Assembly (NCBI GenBank): GCA_945643825.1
Contig: CALZEZ010000131.1
Span: forward strand, 1 to 5,063
DNA length: 5,063 nt
DNA from: an uncultured Lachnospiraceae bacterium
Lineage (GTDB): Bacteria; Bacillota; Clostridia; Lachnospirales; Lachnospiraceae
Reading direction: 5' to 3'
Shown: piece after piece, positions 1 through 5,063 of the stretch
How positions within the stretch are numbered: the first letter of the stretch is position 1
How the letters are laid out: every line of letters starts with the position of its first letter
Notes under the pieces: model-generated
Databases searched by the model: none
Told to the model about the DNA's origin: nothing
The model's input: only the letters and a program-made list of their open reading frames with translations
Program-made: the position numbers and the translations under genes

Positions 1-78
1 CACACCAAGCAACGCATATAAAATCTCCGCGATGATAATATATCCCGTACTGCCTGCCTCTATCCTAAGTTTGTTCAT
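1..78 (-). CDS. N-terminus of an unrecognised protein, truncated by the window edge
   Basis: A reading frame opens with ATG at 78-76 and stays open for 26 codons to base 1, where the window ends. The peptide begins MNKLRIEAGSTGYIII and continues into a hydrophobic stretch with one acidic residue (AEILYALLGV). This could be a buried helix or the start of a membrane segment, but too little is visible to decide. The start is well supported: a purine-rich AAGGAGGAGG ribosome binding site lies 6 bases upstream, and only one base separates the ATG from the TAG stop of the preceding gene, the usual arrangement of translationally coupled operon genes. I do not recognise the family, and no function should be assigned from this fragment. 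Confidence 0.7.
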   Translation of the reverse strand, partial: MNKLRIEAGSTGYIIIAEILYALLGV

Positions 79-79
79 C

Positions 80-886
80 CTATGCCTCCTCCTTGGTATT
101 CCATTTCCACCAGCTCTCAAAACGCTCCTGCACCAAAACCGGATCTCCCCATATTTCGCCAAACGGTGTGTCCGGAAGCTTTCCTACCATTTCTCCACTG
201 TCCTGGGAAAGCACACAGCCGTTTGGAGCAATCACGATGTCAAACAAGCCGTTCACCGGATCTGTACCAATCTCCTTTGTTACAACGACCGTTTTTTCAA
301 AACGAAGCAGATCCTCAAGATCCTTTCTGCTAAATCCCTCCTGCTCATCCACACGCAGCACCAGCTTCGTGACACCAGCTTCCACGAGTCGATCCATGAT
401 CCGCTTCCAGGTTCCGTTCGACAAGGTCTCATCCAAGCATAAAATAGCTCGATAAGGTGCACGGAAAAAGGGCATATAACTCTCATAGTCTATCAGATTC
501 TCAGCTTCTTCCTTTCCCTGGGCAATTGCTTCCACCTTTTTCCATATCTTCATAAGCAGAGAGCCAATCTGTTCCCTTGGTTTTAACAGGATACGACTGC
601 TTCGTCCCGCTGCGATAAATACCGCCTGAGAGATTTTCTCTCTTGTCATATTCTCCATGCCAAGCTCCTGCAATGCAAATATCAGCTCTGACATTGCTAT
701 TGCATGTCGTTTGGAAAGCGCCAGCCGGTGTTCTCCGTCTATCACAAGTACAGCCGGAATGTTCCTATGCAAAGAAAACAACGGCGGTACCAGATGCAAA
801 AAGAAGGAATGCTCAGGGTAACAGATCCTTCCTCCCAGTACTCCCTGCCATTTTGTTCGCTCATAATGTTTACAAAGAAGTTCCAT
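80..886 (-). CDS. Uncharacterised 268-aa protein downstream of the Fe-S assembly pair; C-terminal half weakly radical-SAM/SPASM-like
   Basis: I do not recognise this protein as a named family. The frame is intact, begins 10 bases after the SufB-type stop with AGGTG just upstream, and ends in a TAG one base before the next ATG, so it is a genuine operon member. No signal peptide or membrane segment is evident. Residues 1-125 form a mixed region containing an aliphatic strand (AVLVID, 45-50) and helices. Residues 145-180 read as a beta strand, a helix and a second strand (YRAILCLDE, then GTWKRIMDRLVEAG, then TKLVLRVD), resembling one unit of a radical-SAM barrel. Residues 218-248 (VIAPNGCVL, then GKLPDTPFGEIWGDP) follow the 'I-x-P-x-G-x-V ... 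G-x-L-x-D-T-P-x-x-E-I-W' pattern seen in SPASM domains. However, only four cysteines exist (5, 22, 150, 224), with no CxxxCxxC. If related, it has lost the SAM cluster and most auxiliary-cluster ligands. Its position suggests a role linked to Fe-S metabolism; this is inference. Confidence 0.85.
   Translation of the reverse strand: MELLCKHYERTKWQGVLGGRICYPEHSFFLHLVPPLFSLHRNIPAVLVIDGEHRLALSKRHAIAMSELIFALQELGMENMTREKISQAVFIAAGRSSRILLKPREQIGSLLMKIWKKVEAIAQGKEEAENLIDYESYMPFFRAPYRAILCLDETLSNGTWKRIMDRLVEAGVTKLVLRVDEQEGFSRKDLEDLLRFEKTVVVTKEIGTDPVNGLFDIVIAPNGCVLSQDSGEMVGKLPDTPFGEIWGDPVLVQERFESWWKWNTKEEA
85..94 (-). promoter_or_regulatory. Strong ribosome binding site for the downstream partial gene
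   Basis: On the minus strand the bases read AAGGAGGAGG, an extended Shine-Dalgarno match, 6 bases before the ATG at 78. It lies inside the last codons of the 268-residue gene, where it encodes Lys-Glu-Glu, so the upstream C-terminus and the downstream initiation signal share the same bases. This decides the start of the partial gene and points to translational coupling. Confidence 0.8.
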
Positions 887-896
887 ATCACACCTG

Positions 897-1814
897 CTAT
901 TTCAAGAATCCGTTAATGATCTGTTCCTCTGCCTCCGCTTCGGTCAGCCCGAGCGTCATCAGCTTAATAAGCTGTTCTCCGGCAATCTTTCCAATGGCAG
1001 CCTCATGAATCAAGCTTGCATCCAGATGATTCGCCGTAAGAGAAGGGGTGGCCGTAACACTCCCCTGCTCCATAATGATACCATCGCACTCCGAATGACC
1101 CACGCAACGGTTATTTCCATGGATGACCGAAATAAACTCCTGCCTGGAATGATCTCTGGCAACAGATCTGGATACCAGGTTCACACTGGAGCCTTCTCCA
1201 TCCATGTCCACGGCAAAATCTGTTCTGGCAAACTGCTTGCCGTGTGTCATAATCTTCTCATGAATCACCAGACCGGCATCCTTCCCCAGCTTTGCCCTCG
1301 TCGTCCTTACCGTGGAATCCACACCCTTAATCTGCACGGTTTCCATTTCCATATAGGCACCTTGTGCAAGCTCCATCTCCGTCTGCGGATTCATAATACG
1401 CTCTCCGGTTCCGTCTCCGGTTCCATAATGCTTCTCGACATATCTGACACGGGCATTCTTCTCTAAGAAAAAGCGATGAAGTCCGTCATGCTTTGATGCC
1501 TGATCTCCACCATTGTGAATACCACAGCCTGCGACAATGGTGACATCCGCTCCTTCTCCCACATAGAAATCGTTATAGACCATCTCCTGCAATCCGCTCT
1601 TGCTTAAGAGCACCGGAATATGAACACTTTCATTTTTCGTTCCGGGCTTAATAATGATGTCGATCCCTGACTTATCGCTCTTGGTCACAATATCAATATT
1701 GGCTGTCGTATTTCTTGCCTGAAGCTCGCCATTTGCACGGATATTATAGGCTCCCTCAGGAACTTCATGAAGTCCTGCTATCTCCTGCAATAAATTCTTC
1801 TGAATCAAATCCAT
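897..1814 (-). CDS. sufB: SufB/SufD-family Fe-S cluster assembly scaffold (SmsB-type, single-subunit)
   Basis: Cytosolic scaffold of the SUF-type iron-sulfur assembly machinery, expected to bind the SufC-like ATPase encoded immediately upstream and to dimerise while building clusters. It has 305 residues, much shorter than a canonical SufB (about 470-495) or SufD (about 420), lacking their long N-terminal parts and keeping the beta-helix core and C-terminal helices. Visible landmarks are the 'AGCGIHNGG' turn with Cys97; the VRYVEKHYG strand near 123-131; the CVGHSECDG motif (Cys237, His240, Glu242, Cys243, Asp244), matching the SufB region with the essential C-terminal Cys; and LIHEAAIGKI (268-277; His270, Glu271), matching the SufB/SufD HEA/HGA region. 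The C-terminal EAEAEEQIINGFL helix is the usual SufC-contact end. The ATG is preceded by AAGGCAGG about 8 bases upstream. It lies 27 bases after sufC without a terminator. One chain carrying both Cys and His/Glu ligands implies a homodimer replaces the SufB-SufD heterodimer. The symbol smsB may be preferred. Confidence 0.93.
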   Translation of the reverse strand: MDLIQKNLLQEIAGLHEVPEGAYNIRANGELQARNTTANIDIVTKSDKSGIDIIIKPGTKNESVHIPVLLSKSGLQEMVYNDFYVGEGADVTIVAGCGIHNGGDQASKHDGLHRFFLEKNARVRYVEKHYGTGDGTGERIMNPQTEMELAQGAYMEMETVQIKGVDSTVRTTRAKLGKDAGLVIHEKIMTHGKQFARTDFAVDMDGEGSSVNLVSRSVARDHSRQEFISVIHGNNRCVGHSECDGIIMEQGSVTATPSLTANHLDASLIHEAAIGKIAGEQLIKLMTLGLTEAEAEEQIINGFLK

Positions 1815-1841
1815 TCTATTAACCTGCCTTTACCTATTCTC

Positions 1842-2561
1842 CTACATTTTTTCTGTCAGAACGCTACAGGTTTTACTGCTCAAAAGCGATGGCAGAATCT
1901 CATCTCTTGTTCCCTGTCTGCTAATCTGACCATCCGCAATGACGATCACCTTATCTGCTATATTTAAAATTCTCTCCTGATGGGAAATAATCAGAATCGT
2001 ACCATTAATGTCACGATACATCCTCTCAAATACCTGAATCAGATTCTGGAAGCTCCAAAGATCTATTCCGGCCTCCGGTTCATCAAAAATGGAAAGCTTT
2101 GTTCCGCGTGCCTTGACCATTGCAATCTCAATACGCTTGAGCTCTCCTCCCGAAAGAGAATCATTCATTTCACGATTCACATAATCCCTTGCACATAACC
2201 CCACCTCAGACAGGATGTCACAAACCTCTGTCATTGAGATCGACTTACCGGCAGCCAGACTGATCAGATCCTTTACGGTAAGCCCCTTAAAACAAACCGG
2301 CTTCTGAAACGCATAGCTGATTCCCCGCTTCGCCCGATCTGTCACCGACAGCCCTGTAATATCTTCTCCATCAAGAAAAATCTTCCCTGAGGTAGGAACT
2401 AAAATACCGGCAATGATCTTAGCCAGTGTCGACTTCCCACCACCGTTAGGACCTGTCAGGGCAACAAATCTCTCATCCACCTGCAGGTTAATGTTTCGTA
2501 GTATTTCTTTTTCGGCATTCTCAGTCTCTACACCGAAACAGATATCTCTAAGCTCCAGCAT
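1842..2561 (-). CDS. sufC: SufC-like ABC ATPase for Fe-S cluster assembly (SmsC-type)
   Basis: A soluble ABC ATPase that should drive conformational change in the SufB/SufD-type scaffold encoded next; it is not a transporter. It has 239 residues, close to the usual SufC length (about 245-250), with every nucleotide-binding motif intact: Walker A GPNGGGKST (37-45), Q-loop Gln86, signature LSGGE (136-140), Walker B LSIFDEPEAGID (156-167; Asp160 and Glu161) and switch His194. The 'DEPEAGID' Walker B/D-loop and 'SLSGGELKRIEIA' are typical of SufC relatives in anaerobes and archaea. No membrane partner is encoded nearby, and the gene beside it is a scaffold, which argues against an import or export role. 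The ATG follows the radA stop by 14 bases, with AGAAAGG overlapping that stop as the ribosome binding site. No sufS, sufU or second sufD is in the window. The symbol smsC may be preferred under the minimal-system naming. Confidence 0.93.
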   Translation of the reverse strand: MLELRDICFGVETENAEKEILRNINLQVDERFVALTGPNGGGKSTLAKIIAGILVPTSGKIFLDGEDITGLSVTDRAKRGISYAFQKPVCFKGLTVKDLISLAAGKSISMTEVCDILSEVGLCARDYVNREMNDSLSGGELKRIEIAMVKARGTKLSIFDEPEAGIDLWSFQNLIQVFERMYRDINGTILIISHQERILNIADKVIVIADGQISRQGTRDEILPSLLSSKTCSVLTEKM

Positions 2562-2575
2562 CTTTTCTAACCTTT

Positions 2576-3943
2576 CTATTGAATCAGTTCAATCGCTTCC
2601 TGCACATTGCTCACTCCAAGAAGCTCTATCCCCTCGATTTTTTTCATTTTTACAAGATTCGCGGCAGGAAGAATACAGGTAGTAAATCCTAGCTTTTTTG
2701 CTTCCTTGATCCGCCCCTCGGCCATACTTACTGCACGCACCTCACCGCTTAAACCGACTTCACCAAAGCACAGCGTGTGCTCATCAATCGCACGGTTTTT
2801 AAAGCTTGATACAACAGCCAGTACAATTCCCAAATCCATCGCAGGTTCTGTGATCCTCATTCCACCAGCCAGGTTCACATAGGCATCATGATCCGATATC
2901 TGCAGCCCCACCCGCTTTTCTAACACTGCCATTAACAGATTCAACCGGTTAAAATCCGTTCCGGCAGCCTGTCTTCTCGGAATACCAAAATTACTGCGGC
3001 AGACTAATGCCTGTACCTCTAACAGAATCGGTCTGGTTCCCTCAACCACACTTGAAACCACAGAGCCTGCTGCATCCTGCGGTCTTCCATTCAGCATATA
3101 CTCCGACGGATTAGTTACCTCTTTAAGTCCATTCTCTGCCATCTCAAAGACACCGATCTCGTCAGTGGCACCGAACCGGTTCTTGACTCCTCGAAGAAGT
3201 CTGTGCGCCACATGTCTGTCTCCCTCAAAATACAAAACGGTATCCACCATGTGCTCTAATACGCGTGGTCCAGCCACAGTACCATCCTTCGTCACATGCC
3301 CCACTATAAAAATTGCTATTCCGGAGCCCTTTGCCAGCTGCAGGAGCAGACCGGTTGCCTCACGAACCTGCGACACGCTTCCCGGTGCTGAGGAAACGGT
3401 TTCGCGGTACATTGTCTGAATGGAATCGATTACGGCAACCACCGGTTTCTCTCTTTCAAGGATGTCACGAATCAGATCAAGGTTCGTTTCGCACAAAACA
3501 TAAAGCTCTTTTGCGAACTTTCCGATACGATCGGCGCGCATCTTAATCTGTCGTGCTGACTCCTCTCCGGATGTATACAAAACCTTCTGCCCGGTCTGAG
3601 CAAGCTGATAGCACACCTGCAGCAGAAGTGTCGATTTTCCGATTCCGGGATCTCCGCCCACCAATGTAAGGGAGCCGGGCACAATGCCGCCTCCCAAAAC
3701 TCTGTCCAGTTCCCCGATTCCTGTAAGAATCTTATCGTCCTGCTTTAAGTCGATCTGCTGAATTGGAACAGGCACTGCAGCTGTCTGACCATGTGAGATC
3801 CCACTTGCACGACTAATCCTTTTTACCGGCTCCTCTACCAGGGTATTCCAGCTCTTACAGCCCGGACACTGCCCCATCCATTTACTGGATTCATAACCGC
3901 ATTCCTGACAAAAAAAGCCGGTCGTTTTCTTTGCATTCGCCAT
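2576..3943 (-). CDS. radA: DNA repair and recombination ATPase RadA (Sms)
   Basis: RadA is a hexameric RecA-related ATPase/helicase that promotes branch migration of recombination intermediates and contributes to repair and natural transformation. The 455-residue protein has the full family architecture. The N-terminal zinc finger is C12-x2-C15-x10-C26-x2-C29. The RecA-like core has Walker A GGDPGIGKST (96-105), Walker B VVAVIDS (168-174; Asp173) and the RadA-specific KNRFG motif (254-258) needed for branch migration. A Lon-protease-like C-terminal domain runs from about 285 to 455 (with GMRITEPAMDLGI and GEVGLSGEVRAV segments); in this family it is a structural and DNA-binding domain rather than an active protease. 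The start is the ATG four bases past the upstream TAG; AAGGTG inside the end of the preceding gene is the likely ribosome binding site, at a fairly long 12-base spacing. The clpC-radA neighbourhood is a classic Firmicutes arrangement. Nothing is truncated. Confidence 0.97.
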   Translation of the reverse strand: MANAKKTTGFFCQECGYESSKWMGQCPGCKSWNTLVEEPVKRISRASGISHGQTAAVPVPIQQIDLKQDDKILTGIGELDRVLGGGIVPGSLTLVGGDPGIGKSTLLLQVCYQLAQTGQKVLYTSGEESARQIKMRADRIGKFAKELYVLCETNLDLIRDILEREKPVVAVIDSIQTMYRETVSSAPGSVSQVREATGLLLQLAKGSGIAIFIVGHVTKDGTVAGPRVLEHMVDTVLYFEGDRHVAHRLLRGVKNRFGATDEIGVFEMAENGLKEVTNPSEYMLNGRPQDAAGSVVSSVVEGTRPILLEVQALVCRSNFGIPRRQAAGTDFNRLNLLMAVLEKRVGLQISDHDAYVNLAGGMRITEPAMDLGIVLAVVSSFKNRAIDEHTLCFGEVGLSGEVRAVSMAEGRIKEAKKLGFTTCILPAANLVKMKKIEGIELLGVSNVQEAIELIQ

Positions 3944-3946
3944 AAA

Positions 3947-4351
3947 CTATTCAGTCACCTTAACATTCACTGTCTCTGTTCCGGACAGTTCCACACTTAA
4001 GGAAAGCTTACCGCCAAGATTCGTTGTCATCTTGCCGATGCTCTTTCCATCCAGATAAATCTCATATTCGGTATCTTCCTTGAGTCCGATCGTAATCTCT
4101 GCATCAGATGCCCCAGACACATTGAATTCAACTCCACTCTCCGTCTCCTTAAAGAAGGATACACTTGTACCGGGTTCCGATTCATATGCGAACATACCAT
4201 TCTTTTCAAGCTTGGTCATAGTCGCATAGGTTTTAACCTTATAAAGATCTCCATTGTGCTCATAGTCCTCAAGCTTTGCCTTCTGATTAAGCGTGTAATC
4301 TCCAAAACTAAGTGTTCCATCGCTTTCTGTGCGAAGTAATTCTGCTGCCAT
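3947..4351 (-). CDS. Conserved-looking small acidic all-beta protein of unknown function between clpC and radA
   Basis: This encodes 134 residues starting at ATG 4351-4349 (MAAELLRTESDG). The frame is open further upstream to an ATG at 4444, but that start would overlap the clpC 3' end by about 60 bases and has no comparable ribosome binding site, whereas ATG 4351 has TAGGAGG 7 bases before it. The protein has no cysteines, signal peptide or hydrophobic segment; acidic residues outnumber basic ones about two to one. It alternates short strands with Gly/Asp/Asn turns (GTLSFGDYTL; GDLYKVKTYATMTKLEKNG; GVEFNVSG; AEITIGL; YEIYLDGKSIG; KLSLSVELSG; VNVKV), suggesting a beta-sandwich or barrel. I know no function for the fold. 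From memory, similar short clostridial proteins carry an automatic 'endosialidase' label, but nothing here supports glycosidase activity. Its position between a stress unfoldase and a repair ATPase suggests an accessory role in stress physiology, which is inference only. Confidence 0.88.
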   Translation of the reverse strand: MAAELLRTESDGTLSFGDYTLNQKAKLEDYEHNGDLYKVKTYATMTKLEKNGMFAYESEPGTSVSFFKETESGVEFNVSGASDAEITIGLKEDTEYEIYLDGKSIGKMTTNLGGKLSLSVELSGTETVNVKVTE

Positions 4352-4358
4352 TGTATTT

Positions 4359-4365
4359 CCTCCTA
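4359..4365 (-). promoter_or_regulatory. Ribosome binding site fixing the start of the small acidic protein
   Basis: The minus strand reads TAGGAGG, an almost perfect Shine-Dalgarno sequence, 7 bases before ATG 4351-4349. It lies in the 34-base gap after the clpC stop. It is the main reason to choose the 134-residue start over the in-frame ATG at 4444, which lies inside clpC. Confidence 0.85.
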
Positions 4366-4385
4366 TGTGATATATGCTTTTGGCT

Positions 4386-5063
4386 TTATTCTTTGACTGT
4401 AAATGTAATCTGTTTATTGGATACACCAACAGTGACCTTGTCACCCTGCTTGATTCGTCCGCTTAGGATTTCCTCTGCAAGAGGATCTTCAATCGCTGAC
4501 TGAATCGCTCTCTTGAGCGGTCTTGCTCCCATCTTATAATCTGCGTATTTCTCTACAATATATTCCTTGCATCCCGGTGTCAGAGAAAGCTTAATCTGCA
4601 TCTGTGCCTCGCAACGTTTTGACAGCTGTCCGGCAAGCAGTGTAACAATCTGCTTCATATCCTCCTTTACCAACGGATGAAATACCATGATCTCATCAAT
4701 ACGATTGATAAACTCCGGCTTGAAGATCCGCTTTATCTCCTCCATCACGCCGCTTTTCATTTTCTCATATTCATGTTCCTTCGACGGATCGGTTCGAAAG
4801 CCCAGATTCTTCGGGTCAATAATACGATTTGCCCCTGCATTGGAGGTCATGATCAGGATTGTATTCTTAAAGCTGACCTTTCGTCCTTTGGAATCCGTGA
4901 TGTGTCCGTCATCCAGTACCTGTAAGAGTACATTAAACACATCCGGATGTGCCTTCTCGATCTCATCAAATAAAACAACCGAATAAGGATTTTTTCTGAT
5001 TTTTTCTGCGAGCTGTCCGCCTTCCTCGAAGCCCACATATCCGGGAGGTGAACCAATCATCTT
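4386..5063 (-). CDS. clpC: ATP-dependent Clp protease ATP-binding subunit ClpC, C-terminal part (5' truncated by window)
   Basis: ClpC is a Hsp100/AAA+ hexamer that unfolds substrates and feeds them into the ClpP peptidase during protein quality control. Only the last 225 residues are present; the frame is open to base 5063, so the N-domain, first AAA+ module and second Walker A lie outside. What is visible is most of the second AAA+ module and the C-terminal D2-small domain. Numbering from the first visible codon, the pore loop is SPPGYVGFEEGG (5-16), Walker B VVLFDEIEKAH (29-39), sensor 1 TSNAGA (Asn75), the arginine finger FINRIDE (Arg121) and sensor 2 GARPL (Arg181). ClpB and ClpE share these motifs. 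ClpC is preferred because radA follows shortly after, as in the Firmicutes ctsR-mcsAB-clpC-radA neighbourhood, although ctsR and mcsAB would lie off-window. The next gene starts 34 bases after the TAA with no terminator between, suggesting co-transcription. Confidence 0.93.
   Translation of the reverse strand, partial: KMIGSPPGYVGFEEGGQLAEKIRKNPYSVVLFDEIEKAHPDVFNVLLQVLDDGHITDSKGRKVSFKNTILIMTSNAGANRIIDPKNLGFRTDPSKEHEYEKMKSGVMEEIKRIFKPEFINRIDEIMVFHPLVKEDMKQIVTLLAGQLSKRCEAQMQIKLSLTPGCKEYIVEKYADYKMGARPLKRAIQSAIEDPLAEEILSGRIKQGDKVTVGVSNKQITFTVKE

Noticed and set aside
32..442. Plus-strand open frame with a signal-peptide-like start (MIIYPVLPASILSLFILCLL).
   Set aside because: It lies antisense to the well-supported 268-residue gene and the start of the next one. 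Its hydrophobic N-terminus comes from the complement of those coding sequences, and no ribosome binding site was seen.
643..1008. Plus-strand open frame spanning the junction of the scaffold and the 268-residue genes.
   Set aside because: It is antisense to two coding sequences, has no plausible ribosome binding site and no domain pattern.
1005..1466. Long plus-strand open frame (153 codons) antisense to the Fe-S scaffold gene.
   Set aside because: The minus-strand frame has clear SufB/SufD motifs throughout. The antisense peptide is rich in His, Arg and Leu with no recognisable family pattern.
1596..1611. Perfect 6-bp inverted repeat GCTCTT-GCTT-AAGAGC, a possible hairpin.
   Set aside because: It lies inside the scaffold coding sequence (around Leu69-Ser71), has no following U-tract and is fully explained by codons.
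1842..2561. Interpretation of the ABC ATPase as an importer or exporter subunit.
   Set aside because: No membrane permease or solute-binding protein is adjacent, and the following gene is clearly a SufB/SufD scaffold. The DEPEAGID Walker B region is SufC-like.
3947..4351. Functional label 'endosialidase' for the small protein, recalled from automatic annotations of similar proteins.
   Set aside because: At 134 residues it is far too short for a catalytic sialidase domain, and no catalytic motif is visible. The label seems to be propagated noise.
4352..4444. Upstream in-frame extension of the small acidic protein to an ATG at 4444 (165 residues).
   Set aside because: It overlaps the clpC coding end, and the extra N-terminal residues look like out-of-frame clpC translation. 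ATG 4351 has an excellent TAGGAGG site at ideal spacing.
4471..4485. Inverted repeat TCCTCT-GCA-AGAGGA that could form a hairpin near the clpC 3' end.
   Set aside because: It encodes the conserved EDPLAEE segment of ClpC, about 80 bases before the stop, and lacks a U-tract, so it is not a credible terminator.
4386..5063. ClpB or ClpE identity for the truncated AAA+ protein.
   Set aside because: The visible module cannot exclude these by motif alone, but proximity to radA strongly favours ClpC.

Overview
The window is a compact piece of chromosome from a Gram-positive anaerobe, most likely a Clostridia member close to Lachnospiraceae. This is inferred from the strong AGGAGG-type ribosome binding sites, the moderate base composition, the clpC-radA neighbourhood and a two-gene SufC/SufB-type iron-sulfur system of the kind found in strict anaerobes. 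No marker gene fixes the species.

All seven genes lie on the minus strand, so transcription runs from high to low coordinates. In that order they are: the 3' end of clpC (AAA+ unfoldase, truncated by the window edge); a 134-residue acidic, probably all-beta protein of unknown function; radA (RadA/Sms recombination ATPase); a SufC-like ABC ATPase; a 305-residue SufB/SufD-family scaffold; an unrecognised 268-residue protein whose C-terminal half faintly resembles a radical-SAM/SPASM protein without its clusters; and the first 26 codons of another gene that leaves the window at base 1.

The gaps between genes are 34, 3, 14, 27, 10 and 1 bases. None contains a convincing terminator, so the block looks like one operon or a run of overlapping transcripts. 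No intergenic stretch exceeds 40 bases, and I saw no RNA genes, mobile elements, CRISPR arrays or disrupted genes.

Functionally, clpC and radA form the well-known stress-proteolysis/DNA-repair pair. The SufC/SufB pair matches what has been called the SUF-like minimal system (SMS; SmsC-SmsB), proposed as an ancestral Fe-S cluster assembly machine of anaerobes. The least understood parts are the small protein between clpC and radA and the 268-residue protein directly downstream of the Fe-S pair. The other genes are textbook families with intact motifs.
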